Part shown: piece by piece, positions 43,420 through 60,789 of the stretch
Layout: each line of letters begins with the position of its first letter
Position numbering within the stretch: the stretch's first letter is position 1
Assembly (NCBI RefSeq): GCF_052324685.1
Contig: NC_135214.1
Coordinates: forward strand, 2,004,817-2,068,816
Source of the DNA: Brachyhypopomus gauderio
Taxonomy: Eukaryota > Chordata > Actinopteri > Gymnotiformes > Hypopomidae
Length of the DNA: 64,000 bases
Direction: 5' to 3'
Notes under the pieces: model-generated
Databases searched by the model: none
Seen by the model: only the letters and a program-made list of their open reading frames with translations
Told to the model about the DNA's origin: nothing
Translations under genes and position numbers: made by a program

Positions 43420-43940
43420 GGTGTCGGGACACTCCGCTGTGATCACTCCTGGACTTACGGCACCTGTGGACATGCGGATCGGACACATAATCAGACATGA
43501 GGCCAATATTGGGCTTTAGTTCAACACTAAGAGACACTACTGGGATATTTACATGCAGGAGGCCCACATTCACAAGCTAATGTAACTTCTATTTCACAAA
43601 CATGGCAAACTTCACCGCTGTGTGTTATTAAAGAGCCCAGCTGGGGTGGCGGTGACCGCAGCGGTACCGGAGGGCCTGGACCGACCCGACTGACCGGTGT
43701 GATTCTTCACAACACTGGATACAAAGTACTAATCAAGGTAGCTAACTACTCCACATATCTCGTTTGAGGTCCCGTATCTCGACTCATACTCACTTTGTAA
43801 ACCAAACGAACATTATATATTGAAAAACATGATCAAAAAACACGACTGTATGATTATAAACAAAACAAACACATTTACACGCTGCACTAATCGCACATGA
43901 TTGTTTCGGGCTTTCCTGAATGAAAACTTCCTCCATTTAC

Positions 43941-44002
43941 CGGACGTCGCGTTGCTTCTTCGCGTCTGTAGGAACGTCGGCGTCCGAGAACACCGCCGCC
44001 AT
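43941..44002 (-). other. senp7 5' exon carrying an upstream ORF start
   Basis: A strong donor (GTCCG/GTAAAT) ends this GC-rich, CpG-bearing segment. An ATG at 44002 opens MAAVFSDADVPTDAKKQRDV. Spliced to the acceptor before 43463, this frame stops at 43409, overlapping the main senp7 start at 43419. I therefore read it as a 5'UTR exon with a 38-codon overlapping upstream ORF. An alternative is that it is coding and an intermediate exon was missed. Confidence 0.55.
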
Positions 44003-44685
44003 CTAGTGGACAGTTGGAGTAAACGCACACTCGTTTATGTCCCTTGCTCAGTTCAAACGCCTCTGGTAAACGAGTTTGGGTTGAGACTCTACATTTTAAT
44101 GATGCAACACATAGCCAACACGACTAGACGTCCCTCTAAGGCAAACAGTGCTCTATCATATCAAGTGCTTATTTGTAGCGTTTTAGTACTAGTTGGAGTT
44201 TTTAAAATGCCCATAAAAAGATGATATTTACAGATGTTTACAAATTAGTCTTCACTCTGACAGATAAATTTAAAAATGAGTAAGTAAATAATTTAATGTT
44301 GTTGGGGTATATAAGGAATTATATGAAATAAACAAGAAGTAGAATACTGGTGGCTATAGGTTATATGCAGGTATCCAAACTCTGAAAAATCAATCCTCTA
44401 TTAATATATTAACAGAAGTATTTTTTAAAGGAGGTGGTAGACAAAACGATATAACCACAATATATAAAAGGGATAAATTGATATTTCTGAAAGTGTTAAT
44501 GTGCAAAAATCTTTCACTGAAAAGCACAGTACAATTAATATAATAAAAGAGCATGTGGTCAAAAAGAAAATTCAACAAACTGAGGAAAATTATTTTATTT
44601 TTATTTAAAGTTTACATTTTAGTAATAATAACATAGAAAGGTTATATTGTAAAAGTGTTCAAGATATTCTTAAAATTGAACTGCA

Positions 44686-44691
44686 TTTATT
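44686..44691 (-). promoter_or_regulatory. Candidate polyadenylation signal for the small membrane-protein gene
   Basis: AATAAA on the minus strand, about 480 bp past the stop at 45168. Confidence 0.35.
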
Positions 44692-45167
44692 AAGGAATCA
44701 GTACATGGTACAGCTGCAGGAAAATAATCTCAGATCTGCACAGGCCCTGAGTAAGAGGTTGATGAACAGACCATCATACGCTACAGCTGAGAGAGAGAAA
44801 GAGAGAAAGAAAGAGGATGCCTAATATCCATTGTCATGCAGGGCAAAACTGGGTTGATAATCATCCTTTGTTTCAAGTCAGATATTTTCTATCCATCAGC
44901 ATTTGAATGAATTTTGAAACGCTTCAAAACCAAAATGGAGTCAGCAAAACATCAGAACCAACTTTGAGATGCACAGAAGTCACTCCGAATAAAGACTTCT
45001 GAGAAACAACAATTCTGTCCAATAAATGTAAGCATTGTGCTTAGCATGAGAAAATACATTAACCTGATAAAAAAAAAATCGAATTGTATGTAAAATTTAT
45101 GTCCCTGAACCATGGATCTTATTTCAAAGGTTTGGGACCCAGCTATGCACCTGCATGACCTTTAACC

Positions 45168-45348
45168 TCAGGAGTTAAATTTCTTTACTGCAGTTGTTGC
45201 ATGTGGAACAGGGCACGTGCCGTCATCTGGGTCCGGGGCCGACATCGCCTCTGCCATTAACTGCTTCTGCTGACTCTCATGCTCCTGGGTATTACCTGAC
45301 ACGTGCACATTGCACAAACACATTTCCTGTTACACACACACACACACA

Positions 45349-45403
<55 letters not shown>

Positions 45404-45615
45404 TATATATATTCATTACCTTGTGCCAGGCTACATGGTGTAAGGACAGGCTCCTCCTTTTGCTCCGTTTTTCTGACGAATTTGGAGATCTTCTGCACCA
45501 CATAGGCACCGGCTATGGATGAAAGAGCACAACTTATTATCACGGACACCACACACCCACCTGAGTTAACATGTTGCATAACCGGTCGTGTGGAATCTAC
45601 GGCGATTTCTGCCAT
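45168..45615 (-). CDS. Unrecognised small single-pass membrane protein, two exons
   Basis: Exon 1 is 45420-45615 and exon 2 is 45168-45295, joined through a 124-bp GT-AG intron to give 107 residues. The protein begins MAEIAVDSTRPVMQHV. One hydrophobic segment (CVVSVIISCALSSIAGAYVV) lies at about residues 21-40. A basic stretch follows it (QKISKFVRKTEQK), then a hydrophilic Gln/Glu/Pro-rich tail ending AVKKFNS. There is no signal-peptide cleavage pattern, so a tail-facing-cytosol membrane protein is plausible. I do not recognise the family. The gene lies between senp7 and the receptor on the same strand. The phase-consistent splice and the downstream AATAAA at 44686-44691 support a real gene. 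The intron is mostly TG/TA microsatellite. Confidence 0.6.
45330..45412. repeat. (AC)n(AT)n(AC)n microsatellite filling a short intron
   Basis: AC, then AT, then AC and AT runs fill two thirds of the 124-bp intron of the small membrane-protein gene. Confidence 0.95.
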
Positions 45616-45620
45616 GTCAC

Positions 45621-46190
45621 GTTCGCGTCACCTTACTGAACCTGCGAGAGACCTTGTTAAGATGTTTCATGTAAGTCGGTGTAAGGAGCGAGAAGGAAGC
45701 GTGCGGCTGTGTTATTTCACTCTGTACCTTGCGATGATGTTTGGACTGAGATGATTATAGGGAGTGAACTATGAAACTAGTCTTACCTTTTATGAGAAGT
45801 CACACCATTATGAAGCCCACAGGTCTCCTCACGGCTCGTTCGTAGCCAACACGATATAATAAATACAGAACCTCAAAAGGAGAGACGAGCTGCACTGTCC
45901 AGTCTCCTTGTTCAAGTGTCTTCCGTGTTATTGTCGCACTGACGGTAACGAAACTAAACTATAGTGACCTCGGTTCGTCATCATCACCGTCATCGTCATC
46001 ATCTCGTCCCGCCTACGCGTTATTCTCTCAGCCAATCGGGTTTAGATACTATTCAGAGTCCCAACACAGTGCAACCAATCAGAAGAGCTTTGACAGGCAA
46101 TACACAAATGTAACGTATAATGGGCACGTAAACACACACACACACACTCGACTCACAAGATGGCAGTATATAACACATTCAGAAATCGGC
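45621..46190 (-). promoter_or_regulatory. 5' flank of the small membrane-protein gene
   Basis: This GC- and CpG-richer stretch lies just upstream of the ATG at 45615 and before the 3' end of the receptor gene. It is a plausible promoter. No specific element is claimed. Confidence 0.3.
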
Positions 46191-46193
46191 GCC

Positions 46194-46199
46194 TTTATT
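46194..46199 (-). promoter_or_regulatory. Candidate polyadenylation signal for the receptor gene
   Basis: AATAAA on the minus strand, about 640 bp past the stop codon. Confidence 0.35.
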
Positions 46200-46841
46200 A
46201 AATGTTTCAAAGAGGACACGCTTAACTGAATGAACTCAATCGCTATAATTGTTCTGATATTAACTCCTCTCAAATGACCACTTTTATGCCACTGTGTAAT
46301 TATATAATAAAAAAATGACAGACAAAAGCAGAGATTTTTGAATATTTATGAATGTTGCAAATTTAGATTATTTGCAGTACAAAAATATAAAAAACATTTT
46401 TACATTTCCATAAATAAAACATAAAACATGCTCAATCCCCAAAAATATAATAGCAGTCAGTTACATTAAATGCACAGAATATAAAAGGAAAACTGTACAC
46501 AACAAATCCACCAATACTGAGAATATTCACTGAAAGTGTTCTTCCTCATCACCACTTACACATTTACAGTACCATGCTGCAGTCTCTTACTGTGTTATAC
46601 TTTTTTTCACTTTTTGGAAGATTGAGAGAGTACATTTTTACAGTGCAAACACAGTTCTCAATTTATCCAAACTATTTTTTTAATAATACTGAAATAACTC
46701 TGTCATAAGTGAAGAGCTTTAGCTTCCAAATGACACGGAGATTAAGGGAAAAGCACGCTCTCACATACATACATGCTCTCACATACATACACGCTCTCAC
46801 ATACATACACACGCATACAAAATGACAAATAAAAAGCACAC

Positions 46842-52375
<5,534 letters not shown>

Positions 52376-52560
52376 ACTCGCGGTGCATTTAGCCAGCCGG
52401 CTAATAACGTCTCGGGTTGCGCGCGTGCCGGATGAGCTCGCGCGCAGACGCGCTGACGAATACGGCGCGCGGGAAGGGTTAAAAAAAAAAACAAGACGAA
52501 ACGCAAATCAGTTGAGTCGACTCCGTCCTCGACTCGTCCTTGGGTGGCGGGGGTAAGGGG

Positions 52561-53955
52561 GGTCACAACAAAGCGTTTGTCTGATAAAACTGATGTGATT
52601 ATCTTTACTTGAATGTTTACGCTAACGTAAAAGGGTTCAGTGGAGATGGTGGGGGACGGCGGCTGAGTTACTGCGACTGGGCACCACGATTTCTGTCAAC
52701 ACAAAGACAGAAAATAAAGCAGTTTCATTGTCTGTGGACCACTAGAAACTGTTATAGCTTAAGCACTTTTGTTATTTATAATGAGTACATATAATAAGCT
52801 ATTATTTGTTACTACTAATAAACCTAGCCACTAGTAATTTAATTACTATTTAATTTATACATTATTTAATTATACATTAAAGTGCAATAACTTTTATATT
52901 AAACAAATGTAAATGCATTCATTCATTTAGAAAGTACAAATATGATTATATATAGTGATGAATATAAGTGACGAAAGAAAGGAAGAATAGTAGATCTAAA
53001 GGCAATCATGTCTAATTCTTGATTAGAATATTCAATTCATTTTATAAAGTGTAATTCTAACATCTTTCATGCTTAACAGAGAGCTGGTATTGTTCATGGT
53101 TTCCTCCAGAACAACCTCCTACAGTTCTTACTTCAGTCCTAATTTGACCTAGTTTTGACTATTTGCCGCGTGAAATGCAACGTGTGCAATAAAATCATAT
53201 TCAATCACTGTTCTTTGCCATTTTTTCTGCAAGGTATATATAATTTGCGTAACATTTATCAATTATTTACCAACATATTAGCATGTTGCCCCTGAGGTAT
53301 GTATGTACTGGTACTGGTATGTACGTACTGTGATTTGTTGAATCATCATTCATTCTCAGATTGTTCTTTGAGGTTCTTCTGTCAGCAAATAGCGGCCAAC
53401 CCAAGGGCGTGGTGGGGGCGTGGCCAACCCAAGGGCGTGCTGGGGGGCGTGGCCACAGTGGGAACAATAGCGCAACATGAAATCTGCAAGATGGACTTTG
53501 GTTAAAAAAAAAGTGGCATCATGTTTTACTCAGTGCGGTTATCCAGATAACTCTTGCAACTGGTTTTTCACGTAACCTGAAAACTGTAAGCCTCTTGTAA
53601 AACGTAGAAAGTACATATGTTTATGTGCCTTGTAAACAACTAGACTGCCCTTTACTTCAGTATTTCAGAAAGCCTGCTGGTGATACTGACAATGTGCTCT
53701 GCAATTAATTTAATCAATAATGATATAACAAACTATTGAATTTTGGATTCTGTTTGTTTTATTTGAATTTTCCTTCTTTATGATAATATATATTACCTGC
53801 ATCAACACTGCTGCCATGTTTTCAGTAATGTTACAGTATATTTGCAGTAATGTTACAGCCAGTAAAAGACTTATGACTTGTTTAAGTGAAATACCTTTTG
53901 TAATGAATTTATGAATGAGAAAGGAGTGATAAAGCAAACGTATAGCTTACAAAAG
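52561..53955. other. Intergenic sequence between mid1ip1 and the receptor gene
   Basis: AT-rich DNA. A 28-bp G-rich motif (AACCCAAGGGCGTG) occurs twice in tandem at 53397-53452. No gene was seen. Confidence 0.5.
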
Positions 53956-53960
53956 CTTGT

Positions 53961-53966
53961 TTTATT
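53961..53966 (-). promoter_or_regulatory. Probable mid1ip1 polyadenylation signal
   Basis: AATAAA on the minus strand, about 590 bp past the stop. Confidence 0.5.
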
Positions 53967-54489
53967 TTACAATAAAATTATTTCCAGTATAAAAATAATG
54001 TCAAATGCTTCGGACAAATAAACAACAAAGTGACAACAGAATCTCAAGGAACCCTTCATAATGTGTCAGGGTCTTTCCATTTCATAGATTCAGTTAGTTT
54101 CAGATCACTGGTCGGGAATTTACCCATACCTTCTCTATCAAACTAACTTTCTGCCTAAACAATACACAATAAATATAATATGAAACTCTTAAGGGTTTCG
54201 ATAGAGTTGACAGGGTCGTCAAAGAGCATTAACATCATAAGACTACAACAGTCTTCTGCCCACTCTCAGCATCGGATATTGTCCCCACCAACACACGTTT
54301 TACACATCATTTCAGCTAACGTAGAACGGAATCTGTGCAAATATGACAGTTTTTGGTCAATATTAAATATCACCATAAATAGCCAACTTCCCCTATCGAA
54401 CAGTCTCTTCGCCATGGACGTCAAAATGTCACAGTCTCTGGACGTCCCGCTCCCTGGAATGAGCCAGAGCTGATTTGGGGAGCAAGGGA

Positions 54490-54567
54490 CCTTCACTGGC
54501 CCCAGCTTCACTGGCCCCAGCCTCACTGGCCCCGGCTTCACTGGCCCCAGCTTCACTGGCCCCAGCC
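54490..54567. repeat. 15-bp tandem repeat spanning the mid1ip1 stop codon
   Basis: Five units of CTTCACTGGCCCCAG (+ strand), with two single-base variants. The first unit in transcript order encodes the final WGQ and stop; the rest lie in the 3'UTR. Confidence 0.9.
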
Positions 54568-55011
54568 GGCGATTCCGATTTCCTGCTTGTACCGGTTGGT
54601 CAGGTTGTTGGCTTGGCTGGTCAGCTTGCTCAGCACGCAGTGGAGCCCCTTCAGGTGGTACTGCAGGAGCTGCTCCAGGTCAACGTCCTCGCTGTCCGGT
54701 TCCGTGCGCGCCGTCTCGGTAACGAGATGTTTCTCCTTGGGCCTCTTCTCCTCGGCGCGGACGACGCCCCACTCGATGTCGTTGCGGATGGACTTGAGCT
54801 GGGTGTAGTAGGCGTACATGTCCGCCTCGGCCTCCTGCAGGTATCTGCCGGGCTCTCTCTCGCCCTGCCGCTTGTCGTCGTCCAGCGGCACGTCCCGCAG
54901 CAGGCTCGGCACCATCACCGTCTGGTCCATGTTGTTGACGGCGCCGATGAAGCGGTTCATGGCCGTGAACAGCGAGTTCTTGGGGATGTGAAGCTCCGGC
55001 ATCTGCATCAT
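54553..55011 (-). CDS. mid1ip1: mid1ip1: MID1-interacting protein 1 (Spot14/MIG12 family)
   Basis: This is a small cytosolic regulator that in mammals promotes acetyl-CoA carboxylase polymerisation and lipogenesis and binds the microtubule protein MID1. The CDS is a single exon of 152 codons, starting MMQMPELHIPKNSLF. The conserved block AMNRFIGAVNNMDQTVMVPS then SLLRDVPL is diagnostic of the family. A middle part follows (YYTQLKSIRNDIEWGVV), and the end is LTNRYKQEIGIAGWGQ. The length is complete for the family. The linker between these blocks (KRPKEKHLVTETARTEPDSE) is variable in the family. Teleosts have more than one copy, and I cannot say which this is. The start codon is double (MM), as in other fish members. 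The stop codon lies in a 15-bp tandem repeat. Confidence 0.95.
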   Translation of the reverse strand: MMQMPELHIPKNSLFTAMNRFIGAVNNMDQTVMVPSLLRDVPLDDDKRQGEREPGRYLQEAEADMYAYYTQLKSIRNDIEWGVVRAEEKRPKEKHLVTETARTEPDSEDVDLEQLLQYHLKGLHCVLSKLTSQANNLTNRYKQEIGIAGWGQ

Positions 55012-57030
55012 CTTGACACACGTGTCCGAGGAAGTTGAGTATTAAATATGGATTTGCTCCCAAGCAGACAAGCCGCTCTCTGTTTGGAGAGTTAAAGTGT
55101 ATCTCCCGTCTCTTTTGCCAGTTTCATCTGACTTCCACTTCCCTGCCGAACTTTTATGGTTTCGTGAAGGGGCGTGTTGCCAAAACCTGGTCGGTCCAGG
55201 TTATCTTGCCGTCCCGGATTCCGGGCGTGATCAGGCTGCATACTCACTTAAGATTGGACTGAAACTATGAAGGCGCAGTATGCAATGCCTACATGAAATG
55301 TTATTCTCTAAATACATTTACTGCCTACGTTTGTGTACAGTGTGTTAAAACGGACTTTCTATTTTTTCTGCACTTTAAGGCATCGTTCAGTCCTGATGAG
55401 CAGAAGAGAGTCTTGAAAGGAGATCGCACAACTCATGAATATTAATTCAAGATATGGTGCGACAATCTAAACCTATGAGCGCTCCTGGTTTCGTGTACAC
55501 CAGGCCCAATTGCTTCCTCTGCAGTCCAGAAACATTTGAATGCATTAGTAGTTGATGCACGATTTGAAGTCAGTTTCATGACTTTGGTTTATACCTTCAG
55601 TGCTGTTTGTTTTGTGTGTGTAAAAACAATAAAATTAGATTAGAAGCATCAATCCAAGAATTTTCTCATGTCCGCCAAAAAGTGACATTTAAAATGTAAT
55701 TCTTATTTAAGAGGGGCATGGATTAAGAGAACATACATCAGCAAGGAAGGTGGGGTAAATCAATACTCTAAAATATTAAGCTTTAAAGTCAGTGACAACA
55801 AAGACGAACACAGTGCAGAACACATAGTAAGGGCAGGGATGACTGATGGATTAACTTTTACATTTATAGTACCATAATTACACCTATTTAAGAAGCTACT
55901 TGAAGAATGATTATGACACAAGAGACATTCAGGGTTTGAATCAGGACTCAAATTAATTACTCATTCTCAAAACGTAAACAACTTCCATCCAAAGTCCAGG
56001 GCTTGAACTTAAACTATCCAATGTCTTGAAAGACATTGTTGATGTCTGTGTTTTTTTGCATTTTTTTAAACATGCACTTTCTTTTTGTTTTTATTTTTTG
56101 TCATTTTGCTGGGTGCATGTTCTGTTGAGTTGGCCTGTGATCTCAGTCCATCTGTGGCCACTACACACTGCTCAGTGTTTGAGACACAGAAGACCAGACC
56201 ATGGTAAACTTCAGTCTCTAAAGAATTTCAGCACATACTTAAGAGTCTCGTTGAGAAGTTTCAGGTATTATGAGAATGTCACAAAAGACAAAAAAACCTG
56301 TTCCACACCTTCTAGTCCTCCTCCTATTTTCAATCACTGCTTTCAGTTCCTTCTCCCCGTCTTATACTTGCAGGACAGCTTTTGTCAGAGTCAAGGTAGC
56401 CATATCAATGCAGACATGTTGAGTCCCTGAACACAGACCCGACCTTCTCCTTCTGAAGGACATCATATCTCACATGCTTTAATATCTAATTGCAGACACA
56501 AGGTGGATATTACAACTATCAGTAACACATTTTCCCTTTCAGTATTAAAGAATATCAGTCATATTCACTTCCTCAATTAGACACACAATTAGTTATAGCA
56601 AGATCAACAATATAGGATTACTTGCCACTGAGCTACATACTTACAAAAAGAAGTAACTTATCAGAAATAACAGTCAGATTGAATTAGAATAAAATAAGCG
56701 ATTACTTGTAAAAGATCACTTCTAATGTATAAACTTTAACAGAGGAAAATAGCACAAGACTACAGAACCTTTAACCCACATTGTTCTCAAGACTAAAAAA
56801 ATATGGAAAGCCCAAGAACTGCATAAGATTAACACACATTTATGAAGAGCACGTAACCAAGACCACAAGTGCTGGAATCTTCCAGATTCTGTCTTTATAC
56901 CATTCCACCCAGTGTGCTGATAACACCCCCTATAGGCTATAGAGAGAATGACTATAAAAGCATTGGTTTGTTTCTCAAGCCTAAGACATAGCTTTCATTT
57001 AAATGAATGGCTGAATATATAAGGAAATAA
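55012..57030. other. mid1ip1 5' flank and intergenic sequence up to the otc 3' end
   Basis: A non-coding 5'UTR exon of mid1ip1 may lie here but was not located. AT-rich sequence otherwise; no repeat family or gene recognised. Confidence 0.4.
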
Positions 57031-57040
57031 ATAGAACTCT

Positions 57041-57046
57041 TTTATT
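57041..57046 (-). promoter_or_regulatory. Probable otc polyadenylation signal
   Basis: AATAAA on the minus strand, about 190 bp past the stop. Confidence 0.5.
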
Positions 57047-57235
57047 TGGGATTTTCAAGCTGAAATCTTCAAAATTTAATGTATATACATTGTATAGATT
57101 CAGTATAGACATTGCATTGAATTACTGGTGAAATAAAGGTAAATTAGAATGATTAAGTTCCTGAATTATGAAAGGAATTTGACTATGGTCCTGATGTTTC
57201 TTGCATGTTGTGGATTTCAGTTATATTTTGAAGCA

Positions 57236-57359
57236 TTACAGTTTAAGTTTGGGGGTCTGGGGTTTGTAGTCAGTTAAGATGGATGCCATGAGCCCCTACA
57301 GAGAAAAAGGACAGAAATAGGCAATTAGACAGCAATGCAAACAAACGCACGCACGCACA

Positions 57360-57444
<85 letters not shown>

Positions 57445-59619
57445 CCTCCCTCCCTCCCTCCCTCCCTCCAACCAGTCGTTACCATGATGGTCCATTTGCG
57501 GTTTTCTGCCTCTGGGAATACCAGCGAGCGTGACGAATAAAAGACCTCGTCATCCACTTCCTCCGATTTCCGTGGGAGACAGTGCAGGAACGTCCAATCA
57601 GGAGAGGCCACACTTCCAGTCTGAGGAACAGGGGCAGACAAGACCTGTCATGATTTTGCATCACCCAGCTGATTTCACTAATCAATTCCACATGCTGTGT
57701 TGAGCAAATCAGAAAGCAGCTGGAAGAGTGTCACTGGGAGGACATTTACTTTGTGAATCGCTGTCCACTTTTACTGAAGACTAACCCTATAGCAAAGTAA
57801 GACTAGTTAGACCATCTAACAAGATCAACACACATATGAATATCAACAAACACTGAAATTCTAAATAACAAATATTAAATGACAAAGTTTATCTTATAGA
57901 CTGGACGAGATCCTACATAATGTGCAAAAGACAGACAAAATATCACAAAGTTTATGTCTGAACCTGTCCACAAGAACTAATTTCAGCATTTTAATTAGGT
58001 GTATTAGGCATGTTCGGGTAAGAAAAGGTGTGTGATGGCATGTCTAAGCAATAGATAGCACACTTTAGCCAGGAGCACACTGCACCACTAAATATGCAAA
58101 TTTTTGCCTGACGAAAGAGACGTTCGGAGGGCGTAACCCCAGGCCCATTTACCTGCATAGTGATCTGGTAACCATGGAAATCTTTGAGCCGCTTTTTCTT
58201 CTCTTCTTCCTGACCCATGCTGATCCACGTGTCCGTCACCAGGACGTTACTGCCCCGTGCTGCCTCCATTGGCTCGGAGAAAAACTGCAGCTTGGTACCA
58301 AACTACAGTACACAACATATCCACACCATGATCACATGGATTTTATTTAAAAAAAAATATTAATAATAATAATAATACCATTTTTACACATGTATAAGAG
58401 ATCACTATAAGCAGTGGTCTATTACTATTGATTTATACCATATGTTTTTAGAGTAAATAAAAAATACTCGTCCGGTCACACCTGCTCAAAGAGATGCTGG
58501 GCCTCCTGAGTGACACTAGCATCTGGCTCATAACCCTGACGAGAAAGTGAAAAGGTCAAAGGTTGAATCAACATTTCATTTACTGCCTATTACATTGTGC
58601 ACATTGCCTATTACATTGTGCCACACACACATGCGCGCACACACGCCTGTACAGAAAGAAATGCTCAATAGCCCAGTGAACTTAGAAGCAGACCTTTGGT
58701 GTGGCTATTCTCAGATTGACACCCAGTTTGGCCAATGACATCATGAAGGAGTGCAGGACATTGTTTCCGTCACCTATCCAAGCCACCGTCAGGCCCCCCA
58801 GGGATCCATAGTGCTCCTGTAATAGAGAACAGAAGGTGAGGAGAACACCAATCACAAAGTGTAAATGGAAGTGTACAACTGTGTGGGTAGACGTGTGTAC
58901 CTGTAGTGTGAGGAGGTCAGCGAGTATCTGTATAGGATGATAAAGGTCCGACAGACCATTGATGATTGGTATAGATGCTTCCTGGTCCAGCTGCTCCAGA
59001 GTAGAATGACCGTACACTCGTGCTAACACGATATCCGTCAGACCAGAGAGCACTCTGCAGCAGGCAAAACCACGATGGTGCACAACAGATGGAGAAGACA
59101 GTGTTTGCTGCTAGTAGATATCCTGTGTAGGTCTGATACATGTGTGAGAATGTGTATCATATATTTGAACGGGTCTTTTTTTTTTTCAGACCTGGCTGTA
59201 TCCTTAATACTCTCATTGACTCCCAGATGAATATCTTGAGGGGTTAGGAAACACGGGTGACCTCCCAGCAGAGCGAACCCTGAACACACACAGAAATAGA
59301 AAGAGGGGGATGGAGGGTGGGAAGGGGAGAGAGAGGGAGAGACAGAAAGACAGAGACAGAGGGATGGAAAAAGAGAGTGAGGGAGGGAGGGAGGGGAAGA
59401 GAGAAAGTGAGGGATGGAGGAGAGAGAGAGAGGGTAGGGAGAGAGTGAGGGTCAGATGGAGAGAGGGAAAGAGGGAGGGAGAGATGGGTGCAGGGGTGTG
59501 AGAACACTAGTTCAAAAGAGTGAGAAACGGTGTGTAGCAGTTGTGCATTAGTTTGCTGTGTCCAGTATTCATTCTGCCCAGTGACCGTGTGTTACATTCA
59601 TATATCCAGCCACAACCAA

Positions 59620-59682
<63 letters not shown>

Positions 59683-60395
59683 CACACACTCACACACACA
59701 CCTACACACCTACCTACACACACACACACACACACACACCAATGTGCACCTGTTTCAGTAGACATACGGGTCCTGGTGCTTCTCTTCTCAAATATCATAG
59801 CAATAGATTTGCCTTGCAGCAGAGGAAGATACTAGAACATAATAATAATAATAATAAATCACTAGCAAAAAGCAAATCACGTGTATTTATATTAAATTAA
59901 GTGAGCATACTTGCACCGCACATAGTTTCATAGCAAGCTACGTGGTGGGCTGTCTCTGTCCACATGATGTAATTGTAATGTAAACTAGAATTAAACTGGG
60001 TGGGTACTGGGTCAGTTACCTGCCCCTCGTGCTTGATTCGATGTTTCAGATCCGCCGACACCCACAGTATGTGTTTAATCTCCTCGGGGTTGAAGTCTTT
60101 CAGTGTTAGAAAGCTGCGTCCTTTTAAATTGACCGAACCTAAACATGCTCTCCCCAGCCTAGGACCATAAATACGACAGATTATTCGTTAGGTAAGACAC
60201 ACCTGGATACCTTACAGCCACAGGTTCATCTGCACTGGCCAATCCACAGTGTCATAGAAGCGATGTTAATACAGCTAGTCAGCAGTAATGGCAGATATAA
60301 AACTGGCTTTTTATGAACACTTACGTAAAGTTCTTCGCTTGGTTGTACTGGACAGCTTTAACAGTGTGGAGGAACGTACTTCTGAGAGCCAACAT
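57236..60395 (-). CDS. otc: otc: ornithine carbamoyltransferase, mitochondrial
   Basis: The enzyme catalyses carbamoyl phosphate + ornithine to citrulline in the mitochondrial matrix (urea cycle). The ten exons are 60325-60395, 60020-60158, 59750-59831, 59192-59279, 58901-59054, 58694-58816, 58482-58535, 58153-58302, 57483-57620 and 57236-57295. All phases agree and give 352 residues (354 in human), with the same exon number as human. The N-terminus [19 protein letters not shown] is basic and amphipathic, as a mitochondrial presequence should be. Active-site motifs are intact: FEKRSTRTR (carbamoyl phosphate binding), [33 protein letters not shown] and FLHCLPRK. The C-terminus is [13 protein letters not shown]. 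Nothing suggests loss of function. Confidence 0.96.
57359..57470. repeat. (CT)n(CCCT)n microsatellite in the last otc intron
   Basis: About 80 bp of CT followed by about seven CCCT units. It makes up more than half of the 187-bp intron between the last two otc exons. Confidence 0.95.
59295..59505. repeat. Purine-rich (GGGA/GAGA) tract in an otc intron
   Basis: About 200 bp of nearly pure purine on the + strand, in the intron between exons 59750-59831 and 59192-59279. Confidence 0.85.
59621..59740. repeat. (CA)n microsatellite next to the otc exon 3 donor
   Basis: CA units with CCTA interruptions. On the minus strand the donor GTGCACATTGG runs straight into the TG repeat. Confidence 0.95.
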
Positions 60396-60600
60396 TGTAG
60401 TTATTGAATAGTTTATGATACAGTGTGAGGGGGGAAAATAACCACACGTGTTGTGTCGTCAGCCAAAGCGGGTGCGCGCGCGCCCTGGAAGCAAGCTGAT
60501 GACGTCACCACGACGCGAACGCTCGCGCTGAAGACCCGCCCTCGAGCTTCGACTTGATGACGCTTTCACGGTTCTGGAAAGTCGCGTGAACATTATTTGC
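60396..60600 (-). promoter_or_regulatory. otc 5' flank, CpG-bearing
   Basis: A GC-rich stretch upstream of the ATG (GGTGCGCGCGCGCCCTGG at 60470-60490, ACGACGCGAACGCTCGCGC near 60510-60530) contrasts with the AT-rich surroundings. A promoter role is inferred only. Confidence 0.4.
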
Positions 60601-60789
60601 ATTATTTGACAGATTATTGGAAAGGCAATTTAATTTTTAAAAAACTATGCAAGTCGCAAAAAAAAAATGTTTGATTCCCTGACAATGACGAAGGGATTTA
60701 GATTTATATGGCCATTTATATCTAATATGGTCCTTCAAAATAAAGGTCTCGCAATAACGGCGGTATCTATTGCACGTCCCTATGCAAAT

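Noticed and set aside
54475-55038. A 187-codon plus-strand frame
   Set aside because: Antisense of the mid1ip1 coding exon, where GC-rich codons keep the opposite strand open.
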